DNA of 7,370 nt. It comes from an uncultured Erysipelotrichaceae bacterium. Lineage in GTDB: Bacteria > Bacillota_I > Bacilli_A > RF39 > UBA660. The stretch lies in the NCBI GenBank assembly GCA_902795975.1, contig CADBNE010000011.1, forward strand, positions 1 to 7,370, written 5' to 3'. Below, one piece after another: positions 1 to 4,677 of the stretch (position 1 is its first letter; each line of letters begins with the position of its first letter). A program made the translations under genes and the position numbers. Under the pieces are notes generated by a model. The model was not told the DNA's origin, ran no database searches, and saw only the letters and a program-made list of their open reading frames with translations.

Positions 1-410
1 ATTAATCCTTTAGGTCCTAAAACTTTACCTAATTTACCTAAAGCAGGCATCATATCTGGAGTAGCAATAATTGTATCGAAATCGAACCAATTTTCTTTTT
101 CGATTTTTTCAATCATATCTAAATCTCCAACATAGTCAGCACCAGCAGCTTTAGCATTGTTAGCAGCTTCACCTTTAGCTAAAACTAAAACTTTTTTAGT
201 TTTACCAATACCATTAGGTAATACTGTAGCTCCTCTTAATTGTTGATCTGCTTTCTTAGTATCTAAGTTAAGTCTTAAAACTAATTCAACAGTTTCATCA
301 AATTTAGCAGTACTTGTTTCTTTAACTAATTTAACAGCTTCTTCTTTAGTATATAATTTATTTTTTTCAACTTTAGAAGCAGCTTCTAAATACTTTTTAC
401 CTTTTTTCAT
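1..410 (-). CDS. rplA: 50S ribosomal protein L1, 3' end cut by window edge
   Basis: Ribosomal protein L1 binds helices 76-78 of 23S rRNA to form the mobile L1 stalk that helps release deacylated tRNA; in many bacteria it also represses its own mRNA. The first 136 codons are present, starting at the ATG at 408-410 and running off the left edge. Visible L1 hallmarks are the basic N-terminus ([10 protein letters not shown]), the [12 protein letters not shown] stretch near residue 60 (usually RGTVVLPHGTGK) and the [15 protein letters not shown] motif at the edge. A strong AAGGAGGT ribosome binding site lies at 417-424. It follows rplK by 89 bases in the canonical rplK-rplA order, with an L1-type RNA element in the gap. 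Identity is certain; the C-terminal part cannot be judged. Confidence 0.97.
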   Translation of the reverse strand, partial: MKKGKKYLEAASKVEKNKLYTKEEAVKLVKETSTAKFDETVELVLRLNLDTKKADQQLRGATVLPNGIGKTKKVLVLAKGEAANNAKAAGADYVGDLDMIEKIEKENWFDFDTIIATPDMMPALGKLGKVLGPKGL

Positions 411-425
411 TATTTTACCTCCTTG

Positions 426-459
426 TGTGGTTTACGCGGATAATTTAATTCCTCCCACA
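426..459 (-). promoter_or_regulatory. L1-binding-like mRNA element upstream of rplA
   Basis: Read on the minus strand, the element has an outer helix UGUGG (459-455) pairing with CCACA (430-426), a two-base 5' side GA (454-453), an inner helix GGA (452-450) with UCC (440-438), and a seven-base 3' side GCGUAAA (437-431). Two helices joined by an asymmetric loop, GA facing a purine-rich strand, is the known L1 recognition architecture of 23S rRNA and L1 mRNAs. It ends two bases before the rplA Shine-Dalgarno, so bound L1 could hinder initiation. The same layout occurs before rplK at 955-994. Function is inferred from the fold and position. Confidence 0.68.
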
Positions 460-471
460 TAGTAGGAATTA
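446..471 (-). repeat. Inverted repeat: hairpin competing with the L1-like element
   Basis: Minus-strand bases 471-464 (UAAUUCCU) pair perfectly with 453-446 (AGGAAUUA), giving an 8-bp stem with a 10-nt loop. The 3' arm takes over bases 453-450, which belong to the L1-like element, and the loop holds its 5' UGUGGG. The two folds therefore exclude each other. There is no U-run after the stem, so it is not a standard intrinsic terminator. Confidence 0.6.
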
Positions 472-499
472 TATTTATAATTAATTTTATTATTATTTA

Positions 500-925
500 T
501 TAATCTACTATTTCTATACCCATGTTCTTTGCAGTACCTTCAACTATCTTCATTGCTTCTTCAACAGTGTAGCAGTTTAAGTCTGGTAATTTAGTTTCTG
601 CAATTTCCTTAACTTGAGCTTTTGTTAACTTACCAACGATTTCAGAACTTCCTTTAGAAGAACCTTTCTTAACCTTAGCAGCTTTCTTAATTAATTCAGC
701 AGCTGGTGGAGTTTTTAATACGAAGTCGAAAGTTCTATCTTCATAAATAGAAATTACAACTGGAATAATATCTCCCATCTTATCTTTAGTTGCATCATTA
801 TATTTTGTACAAAACTCTTGTAAGTTAATTCCTGCTGGCCCTAATACAGTTCCAACTGGTGGAGCTGGTGTAGCTTTTCCTGCAGGTATTTGTAAGTTAA
901 TAACTTTTGTTATTGCTTTTGCCAC
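500..925 (-). CDS. rplK: 50S ribosomal protein L11
   Basis: L11 binds the GTPase-associated region of 23S rRNA at the base of the stalk, where it contacts elongation factors and the RelA family. The protein is 141 residues with a GTG start, the normal family length. The N-terminal domain shows [13 protein letters not shown] (residues 13-25), which carries the proline-rich hinge region, followed by [10 protein letters not shown] (70-79). The C-terminal RNA-binding domain ends with the conserved [18 protein letters not shown] and NMGIEIVD stretches. A longer frame can be read from a GTG at 932-934, but that codon lies inside the AGGAGGTG ribosome binding site, so the GTG at 923-925 (…CGTGGCAAAAGC) is the start. 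It is first gene of its own transcript, with rplA 89 bases downstream. Confidence 0.98.
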   Translation of the reverse strand: MAKAITKVINLQIPAGKATPAPPVGTVLGPAGINLQEFCTKYNDATKDKMGDIIPVVISIYEDRTFDFVLKTPPAAELIKKAAKVKKGSSKGSSEIVGKLTKAQVKEIAETKLPDLNCYTVEEAMKIVEGTAKNMGIEIVD

Positions 926-931
926 GAAAAA

Positions 932-939
932 CACCTCCT
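932..939 (-). promoter_or_regulatory. RBS that fixes the rplK GTG start
   Basis: AGGAGGTG lies six bases before the GTG at 923-925. It overlaps the earlier in-frame GTG at 932-934, which therefore cannot be the start and would add only three residues. Confidence 0.85.
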
Positions 940-954
940 ATAAATTTTTTTCGC

Positions 955-994
955 TGTGGTTCAAATGATATCCGCAATCAATAAATCTCCCACA
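955..994 (-). promoter_or_regulatory. L1-binding-like mRNA leader upstream of rplK
   Basis: On the minus strand an outer helix UGUGG (994-990) pairs with CCACA (959-955). A two-base 5' side GA (989-988), an inner helix GAU (987-985) with AUC (969-967), and a seven-base 3' side AUUUGAA (966-960) follow. This matches the rplA-proximal element at 426-459 in helix sequence and in both loop lengths, while the inner apical sequence differs. The element lies inside the roughly 95-nt leader, 16 bases before the Shine-Dalgarno. It is most likely the operator for L1 autoregulation of rplK-rplA. An alternative inner pairing UGAU (980-977) with AUCA (969-966) is possible. Confidence 0.68.
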
Positions 995-998
995 ATTT

Positions 999-1019
999 CT
1001 ATATTAAATAAAAATATAG
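999..1019 (-). repeat. 5'-terminal hairpin of the rplK transcript
   Basis: CTATATT (1019-1013) and AATATAG (1005-999) form a 7-bp stem with a 7-nt loop on the minus strand. The predicted start of transcription is about position 1020, so the stem would begin at the first or second nucleotide of the mRNA. Such a structure can protect a 5' end from decay. It is AU-rich and weak, and the role is inferred. Confidence 0.4.
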
Positions 1020-1026
1020 CGTTTTA

Positions 1027-1055
1027 ATAATATCACAAAACATTATATTTGTAAA
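1027..1055 (-). promoter_or_regulatory. Promoter of rplK-rplA
   Basis: The -35 box TTTACA (1055-1050) and -10 box TATTAT (1032-1027) are separated by 17 bases. A TG dinucleotide one base before the -10 box makes it an extended -10. The predicted transcript starts near 1020 (G), leaving a leader of about 95 nt. The spacing and the match to housekeeping sigma consensus are good. Confidence 0.75.
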
Positions 1056-1063
1056 CATCTTTT

Positions 1064-1294
1064 TTAATTTATAACTTCAATTGTTTGAATATATTTTAAA
1101 GATACGTATAAATTTTCATTTAAAACTATGAAATAATTTTCTCCGTTTGCAAAATATCCAGTTAATACACCATTATAAACCCCTGGAACAGCAGCAATCG
1201 CACTACCATAATATTGACGAATCTCTTTTGTGTAGTTGGATGATACTGTAACTTTTACATTTCTATCTATTAAACTTTCAAACATTTCAATCAT
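1064..1294 (-). CDS. Small conserved-looking protein, possible Sm-like beta barrel
   Basis: I do not recognise this 76-residue protein as a named family. It starts with a short helix-like segment (MIEMFESLIDRN), then strand-like blocks VKVTVSS, GVLTGYF, NYFIVLN and LYVSLKYIQTIEVI. This order, a GxLxGY turn, a strand ending in VLN, and a final K-Y-I-x-T-I-E-V block, recalls Hfq/Sm-type barrels, but the stretch between the first and second strand is longer than usual. The ATG at 1292-1294 lies three bases after the nusG stop, with AGAGGGC at 1302-1308 as ribosome binding site, so it is translated as the third gene of secE-nusG. An internal ATG at codon 4 is an alternative start. No terminator separates it from the rplK promoter. 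It is a real gene by its RBS, packing and lack of competing frame; the function is unknown. Confidence 0.75.
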   Translation of the reverse strand: MIEMFESLIDRNVKVTVSSNYTKEIRQYYGSAIAAVPGVYNGVLTGYFANGENYFIVLNENLYVSLKYIQTIEVIN

Positions 1295-1297
1295 AAA

Positions 1298-1831
1298 CTA
1301 AGCCCTCTCAATTTCATTAAATTCAACTTCAACAACTGTTTCTTGTCCAAATAAATCAAGAACAACTTCGATTTTTTGGTTAGGTATATCAATACTTCTT
1401 ACCTTACCATACATATTAGCAAATGCTCCAGTAATCACTTTAACTGTATCACCTTCAGCAATTTCATTTTCAATATCTACTCTACTCATGCCCATATTAC
1501 CTAATATGTTATCAACTTCTTGAGGAGTTAAAGGGAATGGTTTAGCACCTTTACCAGATGATCCTATAAATCCTGTAACACCTGGAGTATTACGTACTAC
1601 AAACCATGCTTCATCAGTCATAATCATTTCTACTAATATATAACCAGGAAACATCTTAGTTACTTTTTCTTTTTGTTCACCATTTTTATATTCTATTTCT
1701 TTTTGTTCTGGAACAACTACTCTAAATATATAGTCTTCCATACCCATAGTACTAGCACGCATCTCTAATTTTTCTTTAACCTTATTCTCGTGCCCAGAAT
1801 AAGTATTAACTACATACCATTCTTTTTCCAT
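1298..1831 (-). CDS. nusG: Transcription termination/antitermination protein NusG
   Basis: NusG binds the clamp of RNA polymerase and modulates pausing, termination and coupling to the ribosome. The 177-residue length is standard. The NGN domain begins with WYVVNTYSGHENKV (residues 5-18) and carries the signature MFPGYILVEM (60-69) and VRNTPGVTGFIG (79-90). A KOW domain follows from about residue 125 (EGDTVKVITGAFANMYGKV). The ATG overlaps the secE stop (TAATG, sharing one base), so translation of the two is coupled; a weak GGTGAT in the secE end may serve as ribosome binding site. The small gene at 1064-1294 follows three bases after its TAG stop. Confidence 0.98.
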   Translation of the reverse strand: MEKEWYVVNTYSGHENKVKEKLEMRASTMGMEDYIFRVVVPEQKEIEYKNGEQKEKVTKMFPGYILVEMIMTDEAWFVVRNTPGVTGFIGSSGKGAKPFPLTPQEVDNILGNMGMSRVDIENEIAEGDTVKVITGAFANMYGKVRSIDIPNQKIEVVLDLFGQETVVEVEFNEIERA

Positions 1832-2010
1832 TATTTAATCACCGTTTTTAAGAAACCTAATATAATATCAGATAGAGCAAAGAATCCCATGAATAAAACT
1901 ATAAATGTAATAGTTGCTATAGAATACTTTGTCAATTCTTTCTTACTAAGCCATCTAACCTTTCCCATTTCTTTTTTTACGTTTACAAAAAACTTAGCTA
2001 ATCTTTTCAT
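1831..2010 (-). CDS. secE: Preprotein translocase subunit SecE
   Basis: SecE is the small essential clamp subunit of the SecYEG channel. The protein has 59 residues, as in other Gram-positive SecE: an amphipathic cytoplasmic segment (FFVNVKKEMGKVRWLSKKEL, with the conserved K-x-VxWxxxxE pattern) and one membrane segment (about residues 31-55, SIATITFIVLFMGFF onward). The ATG at 2008-2010 is chosen because AGGTGGGTG (2016-2024) sits at proper distance; the in-frame GTG at 2020-2022 falls inside that ribosome binding site and would add four residues. It precedes nusG with a one-base overlap. The usual upstream neighbour rpmG (L33) is absent. Confidence 0.93.
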   Translation of the reverse strand: MKRLAKFFVNVKKEMGKVRWLSKKELTKYSIATITFIVLFMGFFALSDIILGFLKTVIK

Positions 2011-2015
2011 CTTTT

Positions 2016-2024
2016 CACCCACCT
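2016..2024 (-). promoter_or_regulatory. RBS that fixes the secE ATG start
   Basis: AGGTGGGTG ends five bases before the ATG at 2008-2010. The earlier GTG at 2020-2022 is part of this site, so the shorter SecE of 59 residues is preferred. Confidence 0.7.
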
Positions 2025-2033
2025 AAATTTTTA

Positions 2034-2067
2034 TTTTATTTCAAAATAAAAACACCTTTCTGTGTCT
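2034..2067 (-). promoter_or_regulatory. Structured leader of the secE-nusG transcript
   Basis: Two small inverted repeats fill the leader. AGACAC (2067-2062) pairs with GUGUUU (2055-2050) around a 6-nt loop, with one G-U pair. An A+T-only stem of 7 bp then lies at 2034-2051, partly sharing bases 2050-2051. The first stem begins at the predicted transcription start (about 2067). A U-rich stretch follows it, but the stem is too weak to call an attenuator. Confidence 0.35.
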
Positions 2068-2073
2068 ACAAAT

Positions 2074-2102
2074 AATCTACCATATTATTTGTATAAAGTC
2101 AA
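2074..2102 (-). promoter_or_regulatory. Promoter of secE-nusG
   Basis: The -35 box TTGACT (2102-2097) and -10 box TAGATT (2079-2074) are separated by 17 bases, and TG precedes the -10 box by one base (extended -10). The expected start is A at 2067, giving a leader of about 57 nt. It lies in the 134-base gap after the J-domain gene, where I see no intrinsic terminator. Confidence 0.72.
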
Positions 2103-2144
2103 CTTAAGGCGTTTATTTTTTTATTAAAATCGTAACTTTTTATA

Positions 2145-3155
2145 TTATTTACTTTTTGTTAATGTTTTTAATTTTTCTTTCTTATCACATAGTTTTCTAA
2201 AAGAAACATAACATAAGCATATTTCATACTTCATTTTCATATATATTTGTTCTTCTTTTGGTTGATTTTTTATACTTTTATATATAACGTCTGAAAATAA
2301 CGCTTCTCCTGTAGTCATACCTAATAAATCAAATAAAACTTCATATAACTCATTTGCCTTTTCAATAAAGAAATCATTTTTAGAAACTAAATTACTACAG
2401 CATAGAAATGAATATGATTTATTTTCAAGTAATCTAGCAAATATATATATTGTTTCATATAAACATTTTTTAACTTTTTTAAATTTTGTTATATATTTTT
2501 TATCATTAGATAAATCTAAATTATATACACTAAGTAAGCTTATACCCTTATTAAAGAAAGGTAATGATAATCTATTTCTTACATCTTCATTATCATATGA
2601 AATTATATTATGCTTATTTTCTTTTAAATCATTTTTAAAAACATTTAAATAATGTATCTCTTTATCAAAAAAATCTATTATAGTATTTTTACCATCTATA
2701 GCCCTTTGATATTCTGGACTATATGAACTTTCTGTAATATATGGATTATTTAATTCTTCATCAAAAAATCTATTATTATCAGGTGAAAAAAAGCTTGCAA
2801 ATCTGTTTTTAAAAAAACTTCTTTTTTCATCTGTTTCTTCATTATCTGTAAAAGGATTATTTCCAGAAAATGGATTCTCTTCTAAATCAGCTTCAGTAAT
2901 ATATCCTCTGTTTCTATCTTCATATTCTAAATCAAGTATACAATTTCTATCATATAAAGCCTTGCTTATTCTATTACCAAGAACATCATGAGCTTCATTT
3001 AATTCTCGTAAAAAATTTTCATCAGCATTTTTATTAATATCAGGATGATTTAAACGAACTAAAAATCTATATCTTTTATTAATTTCATCTATACTAGCTT
3101 TTGAACTAATACCAAGTACTTTATAATAATTTTTTTCCCAATTTATCGAAACCAT
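2145..3155 (-). CDS. J-domain protein with unrecognised C-terminal region
   Basis: The N-terminal J domain (about residues 8-70) has the DnaK-stimulating HPD tripeptide at 37-39 (RLNHPDINKN), preceded by YYKVLGISSKASIDEI and followed by a helix ending ALYDRN. It therefore should act as a co-chaperone that targets Hsp70/DnaK. It is not DnaJ itself: the Gly/Phe region, the CxxCxGxG zinc repeats and the usual substrate-binding barrels are missing. After the J domain comes an acidic, Asn-rich linker with two NPF triplets (94-96 and 100-102), then a roughly 190-residue helical, Lys-rich region with a CC pair and no motif I know. Its target is unknown. The start is the ATG at 3153-3155, behind GAAGGGGG (3161-3168); a TTG start at 3170 is within reach but misplaced for that site. 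It has a consensus promoter and reads toward secE without a terminator. Total length is 336 residues. Confidence 0.88.
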   Translation of the reverse strand: MVSINWEKNYYKVLGISSKASIDEINKRYRFLVRLNHPDINKNADENFLRELNEAHDVLGNRISKALYDRNCILDLEYEDRNRGYITEADLEENPFSGNNPFTDNEETDEKRSFFKNRFASFFSPDNNRFFDEELNNPYITESSYSPEYQRAIDGKNTIIDFFDKEIHYLNVFKNDLKENKHNIISYDNEDVRNRLSLPFFNKGISLLSVYNLDLSNDKKYITKFKKVKKCLYETIYIFARLLENKSYSFLCCSNLVSKNDFFIEKANELYEVLFDLLGMTTGEALFSDVIYKSIKNQPKEEQIYMKMKYEICLCYVSFRKLCDKKEKLKTLTKSK

Positions 3156-3160
3156 GATGA

Positions 3161-3168
3161 CCCCCTTC
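3161..3168 (-). promoter_or_regulatory. RBS that fixes the J-protein ATG start
   Basis: GAAGGGGG lies five bases before the ATG at 3153-3155. The upstream in-frame TTG at 3168-3170 overlaps this site and is therefore rejected. Confidence 0.75.
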
Positions 3169-3180
3169 AATACGAAAAAT

Positions 3181-3208
3181 ATTATACTCTTTATTAATTT
3201 CTTGTCAA
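3181..3208 (-). promoter_or_regulatory. Consensus housekeeping promoter of the J-protein gene
   Basis: The -35 box TTGACA (3208-3203) and -10 box TATAAT (3186-3181) are both perfect matches to the vegetative consensus, with a 16-base spacer. The start is expected around 3173, giving a leader of under 20 nt. It begins ten bases past the stop of the dehydrogenase gene. No CIRCE or other heat-shock operator is visible nearby. Confidence 0.82.
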
Positions 3209-3217
3209 ATTATATAA

Positions 3218-3976
3218 CTAATTATCTATTTTTCTTTTTTGTATATTATAAGTAATTTTTAATAATAATTTTTTAGGACTAAAACGATTTAAACTACATG
3301 CTAATCTCATTTTTAATCCAGGAATTATTATTGTCTTTCTTTTAAACATTTTAGTTACTGCATATTTAGCAACATACTCACTAGATAAACTAGCAACAGC
3401 AAATTCTACTTTTGCTACTTTATTAAATTCAGTATCCACAGGACCTGGACATAAGCACCCTATATATACATTACTATTATTTCTTCTTAATTCTTCATAT
3501 ATACCTAATGTCATACTAGTAACATATGATTTAGTAGCATAATAAGTAGCCATTAAAGGACCACCAGGCATTAATCCAGCAGAAGATGCTACATTAAGTA
3601 TATATCCCTTATTCTTTTTTACAAAGTCATTTAAAAAACATTTAGTTAATGTATGAACAGCCTTAATATTTAAATCAATCATATCCATTTCTTTATCTAA
3701 TTTAGTATCAATAAATTCACCAGCAAGACCAAAACCAGCATTATTTATTAAAACTTCAATATCTTGATTCTTAATATTTTCATATAATTTCATACAATTA
3801 AAAGTACTAGATAAATCATACTCATATATTTCTACATTAGTATTTAACTCTTTCTTTAATTCTTCTAATCTATCTCTTCTTCTAGCAACAAGTATTAAAT
3901 CATAACCTTTATTAGATAAAACTCTAGCAATATCTCTACCTATACCAGAAGATGCACCAGTAATTAACGCTTTCAT
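3218..3976 (-). CDS. Short-chain dehydrogenase/reductase (SDR family)
   Basis: This 252-residue protein is a classical SDR oxidoreductase. The Rossmann cofactor motif TGASSGIG is at residues 6-13, NNAG at 78-81, the catalytic Asn at 103, catalytic Ser at 131/132 and YxxxK as Y145-K149 (YYATK), followed by CPGPVDTEF. Arginines after the second strand (VARRRDR, 30-36) suggest NADP(H). The style (ALITGASSGIG, FGLAGEF, ATYYATKSYV) resembles the YqjQ/DltE-like group of uncertain substrate, so no gene symbol is given. The C-terminus is basic (…YNIQKRKIDN), possibly membrane-peripheral. The ATG at 3974-3976 is chosen for the AAGGTGA site at 3981-3987 and because it starts directly at the Rossmann strand; an ATG at 4007-4009 would add eleven non-family residues. 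Confidence 0.93.
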   Translation of the reverse strand: MKALITGASSGIGRDIARVLSNKGYDLILVARRRDRLEELKKELNTNVEIYEYDLSSTFNCMKLYENIKNQDIEVLINNAGFGLAGEFIDTKLDKEMDMIDLNIKAVHTLTKCFLNDFVKKNKGYILNVASSAGLMPGGPLMATYYATKSYVTSMTLGIYEELRRNNSNVYIGCLCPGPVDTEFNKVAKVEFAVASLSSEYVAKYAVTKMFKRKTIIIPGLKMRLACSLNRFSPKKLLLKITYNIQKRKIDN

Positions 3977-3980
3977 ATTA

Positions 3981-3987
3981 TCACCTT
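3981..3987 (-). promoter_or_regulatory. RBS that fixes the SDR start
   Basis: AAGGTGA lies four bases before the ATG at 3974-3976. No comparable site precedes the ATG at 4007-4009, which also lies upstream of the predicted transcription start. Confidence 0.75.
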
Positions 3988-3991
3988 TATT

Positions 3992-4021
3992 ATTATAGTA
4001 TAATTTCAATATTTAATTCAA
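3992..4021 (-). promoter_or_regulatory. Candidate promoter of the SDR gene, very short leader
   Basis: A perfect -10 box TATAAT (3997-3992) lies 18 bases after a -35-like TTGAAT (4021-4016), predicting a start around 3986 and a leader of only about ten bases with the ribosome binding site at its very 5' end. A second reading uses TTGTTG (4024-4019), 16 bases and TATACT (4002-3997), giving a start near 3990. Some promoter is expected here because an intrinsic terminator closes the gene before it. Confidence 0.5.
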
Positions 4022-4022
4022 C

Positions 4023-4045
4023 AAAAAAGTACTAGAAAGTACTTT
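4023..4045 (-). terminator. Intrinsic terminator of the DUF3592-like gene
   Basis: On the minus strand AAAGTACT (4045-4038) and AGTACTTT (4033-4026) form a perfect 8-bp stem with a 4-base loop, and the T-run extends to 4023 (six Ts). The gene's TAG stop (4034-4032) lies inside the loop and descending arm. The stem has only two G-C pairs but no mismatch. Confidence 0.7.
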
Positions 4046-4604
4046 GATTATTATTATCTTCTCTTACATACCTAACACCATTAATAACTATTTCATTTTC
4101 ATTACCAGTATATAAACCATCAGGTACAGCATTATTTTGTTGAACACCCTTTAAACAATCTTGTATATTGTAAGGAAGAGTATTTATATCAATATTTCCT
4201 TCTATAATATTTATATCATCATTATAGTATTTAACCTTAACACATTCCCCAACACTATATTTTTCTCTTTTATAGCCATATGACTCACAAAAAGTCATTG
4301 TACCATTTAATTGAGGATAATAAAAATTAACTGTAGCTTTATATTGACAATTACCATTAACTTGTACAGAACTAGTATCAGCATCTATACTTGTAATAAT
4401 ACCATAACATATTTCTCCATATTTATTTGTTTTTCTATTTTTTGATAAATCTTTTATACCAAGATACATTACCCATAAACCTACAGCTATAAATATTAAG
4501 AAAAATAATAAAATACTTGTTTTAAATTCTCCAAAAGAAATCCATATGGCAGCAAAAAGTATAACAAAAACAGACCATACTAATCCAAAAATAAATTTAT
4601 CCAT
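4032..4604 (-). CDS. Two-TM membrane protein with DUF3592-like domain
   Basis: The 190-residue protein has two hydrophobic membrane segments (about residues 4-23 and 30-50), a positively charged stretch (KDLSKNRKTNK), then a soluble beta-rich domain of about 80 residues. That domain has the layout of DUF3592 proteins: YGxI near 67-70, YKATVNFYYP at 88-97, and a closing VGECVKVKYYNDDINI (118-133). A polar tail ends at 190. By the positive-inside rule the soluble domain is probably cytoplasmic. No catalytic residues are apparent and the function is unknown. The ATG at 4602-4604 is chosen because AGGA (4613-4616) lies eight bases upstream; the ATG at 4611-4613 overlaps that site. It is a single-gene unit between two terminators, with a promoter at 4629-4657. 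Confidence 0.8.
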   Translation of the reverse strand: MDKFIFGLVWSVFVILFAAIWISFGEFKTSILLFFLIFIAVGLWVMYLGIKDLSKNRKTNKYGEICYGIITSIDADTSSVQVNGNCQYKATVNFYYPQLNGTMTFCESYGYKREKYSVGECVKVKYYNDDINIIEGNIDINTLPYNIQDCLKGVQQNNAVPDGLYTGNENEIVINGVRYVREDNNNQSTF

Positions 4605-4612
4605 ATCAACCA

Positions 4613-4616
4613 TCCT
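4613..4616 (-). promoter_or_regulatory. RBS that fixes the membrane-protein start
   Basis: A minimal AGGA lies eight bases before the ATG at 4602-4604 and only a few bases from the predicted mRNA 5' end. The other in-frame ATG (4611-4613) shares a base with it, so it is disfavoured. Confidence 0.55.
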
Positions 4617-4628
4617 ATTCTAGGTAAA

Positions 4629-4657
4629 ATTATATCATTTGACAAAAAAAATAGCAA
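4629..4657 (-). promoter_or_regulatory. Promoter of the DUF3592-like gene, overlapping the sigH terminator
   Basis: The -35 box TTGCTA (4657-4652) and perfect -10 box TATAAT (4634-4629) are separated by 17 bases, with TG one base before the -10 box. The -35 box is the descending arm of the sigH terminator and the spacer includes its U-tract. Predicted start is A at 4621, leaving a 17-nt leader. Confidence 0.7.
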
Positions 4658-4677
4658 TCATACAAATTACTATTTTT
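4644..4677 (-). terminator. Intrinsic terminator of the rbgA-sigH unit
   Basis: AATAGTAAT (4674-4666) pairs with ATTGCTATT (4658-4650), 9 bp with one G-U, around a 7-base loop. Flanking A's can pair with T's to extend the stem to 12 bp, and an eight-T tract runs over 4651-4644. The sigH TAG stop (4672-4670) is in the ascending arm. The stem is AT-rich but well formed. Confidence 0.78.

Noticed and set aside
1790..2026. Open frame of 78 codons on the plus strand
   Set aside because: It lies opposite secE and the start of nusG, has no ribosome binding site or family resemblance, and is a by-product of their reading frames.
2043..2067. Attenuator-like hairpin plus U-run in the secE leader
   Set aside because: The stem has six weak pairs including a G-U, the U-run is interrupted, and no alternative antiterminator pairing is evident.
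2023..2144. Possible hidden rpmG (L33) gene before secE
   Set aside because: The gap is too short for L33 plus signals, and no Cys-x-x-Cys or basic L33-like frame is found; it holds a promoter and a leader.
2103..2144. Terminator after the J-domain gene
   Set aside because: The stretch is A/T-rich with T and A runs, but I find no stable inverted repeat.
3156..3217. Heat-shock operator (CIRCE) before the J-domain gene
   Set aside because: No TTAGCACTC / GAGTGCTAA inverted repeat is present; only a plain consensus promoter is seen.
3209..3237. Terminator after the SDR gene
   Set aside because: AATTA…TAATT can form five A-T pairs but has no G-C pair and no T-tract.
3977..4009. Upstream ATG giving the SDR eleven extra residues
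   Set aside because: The extension has no Shine-Dalgarno, is outside the family's N-terminus and would start upstream of the predicted mRNA 5' end.
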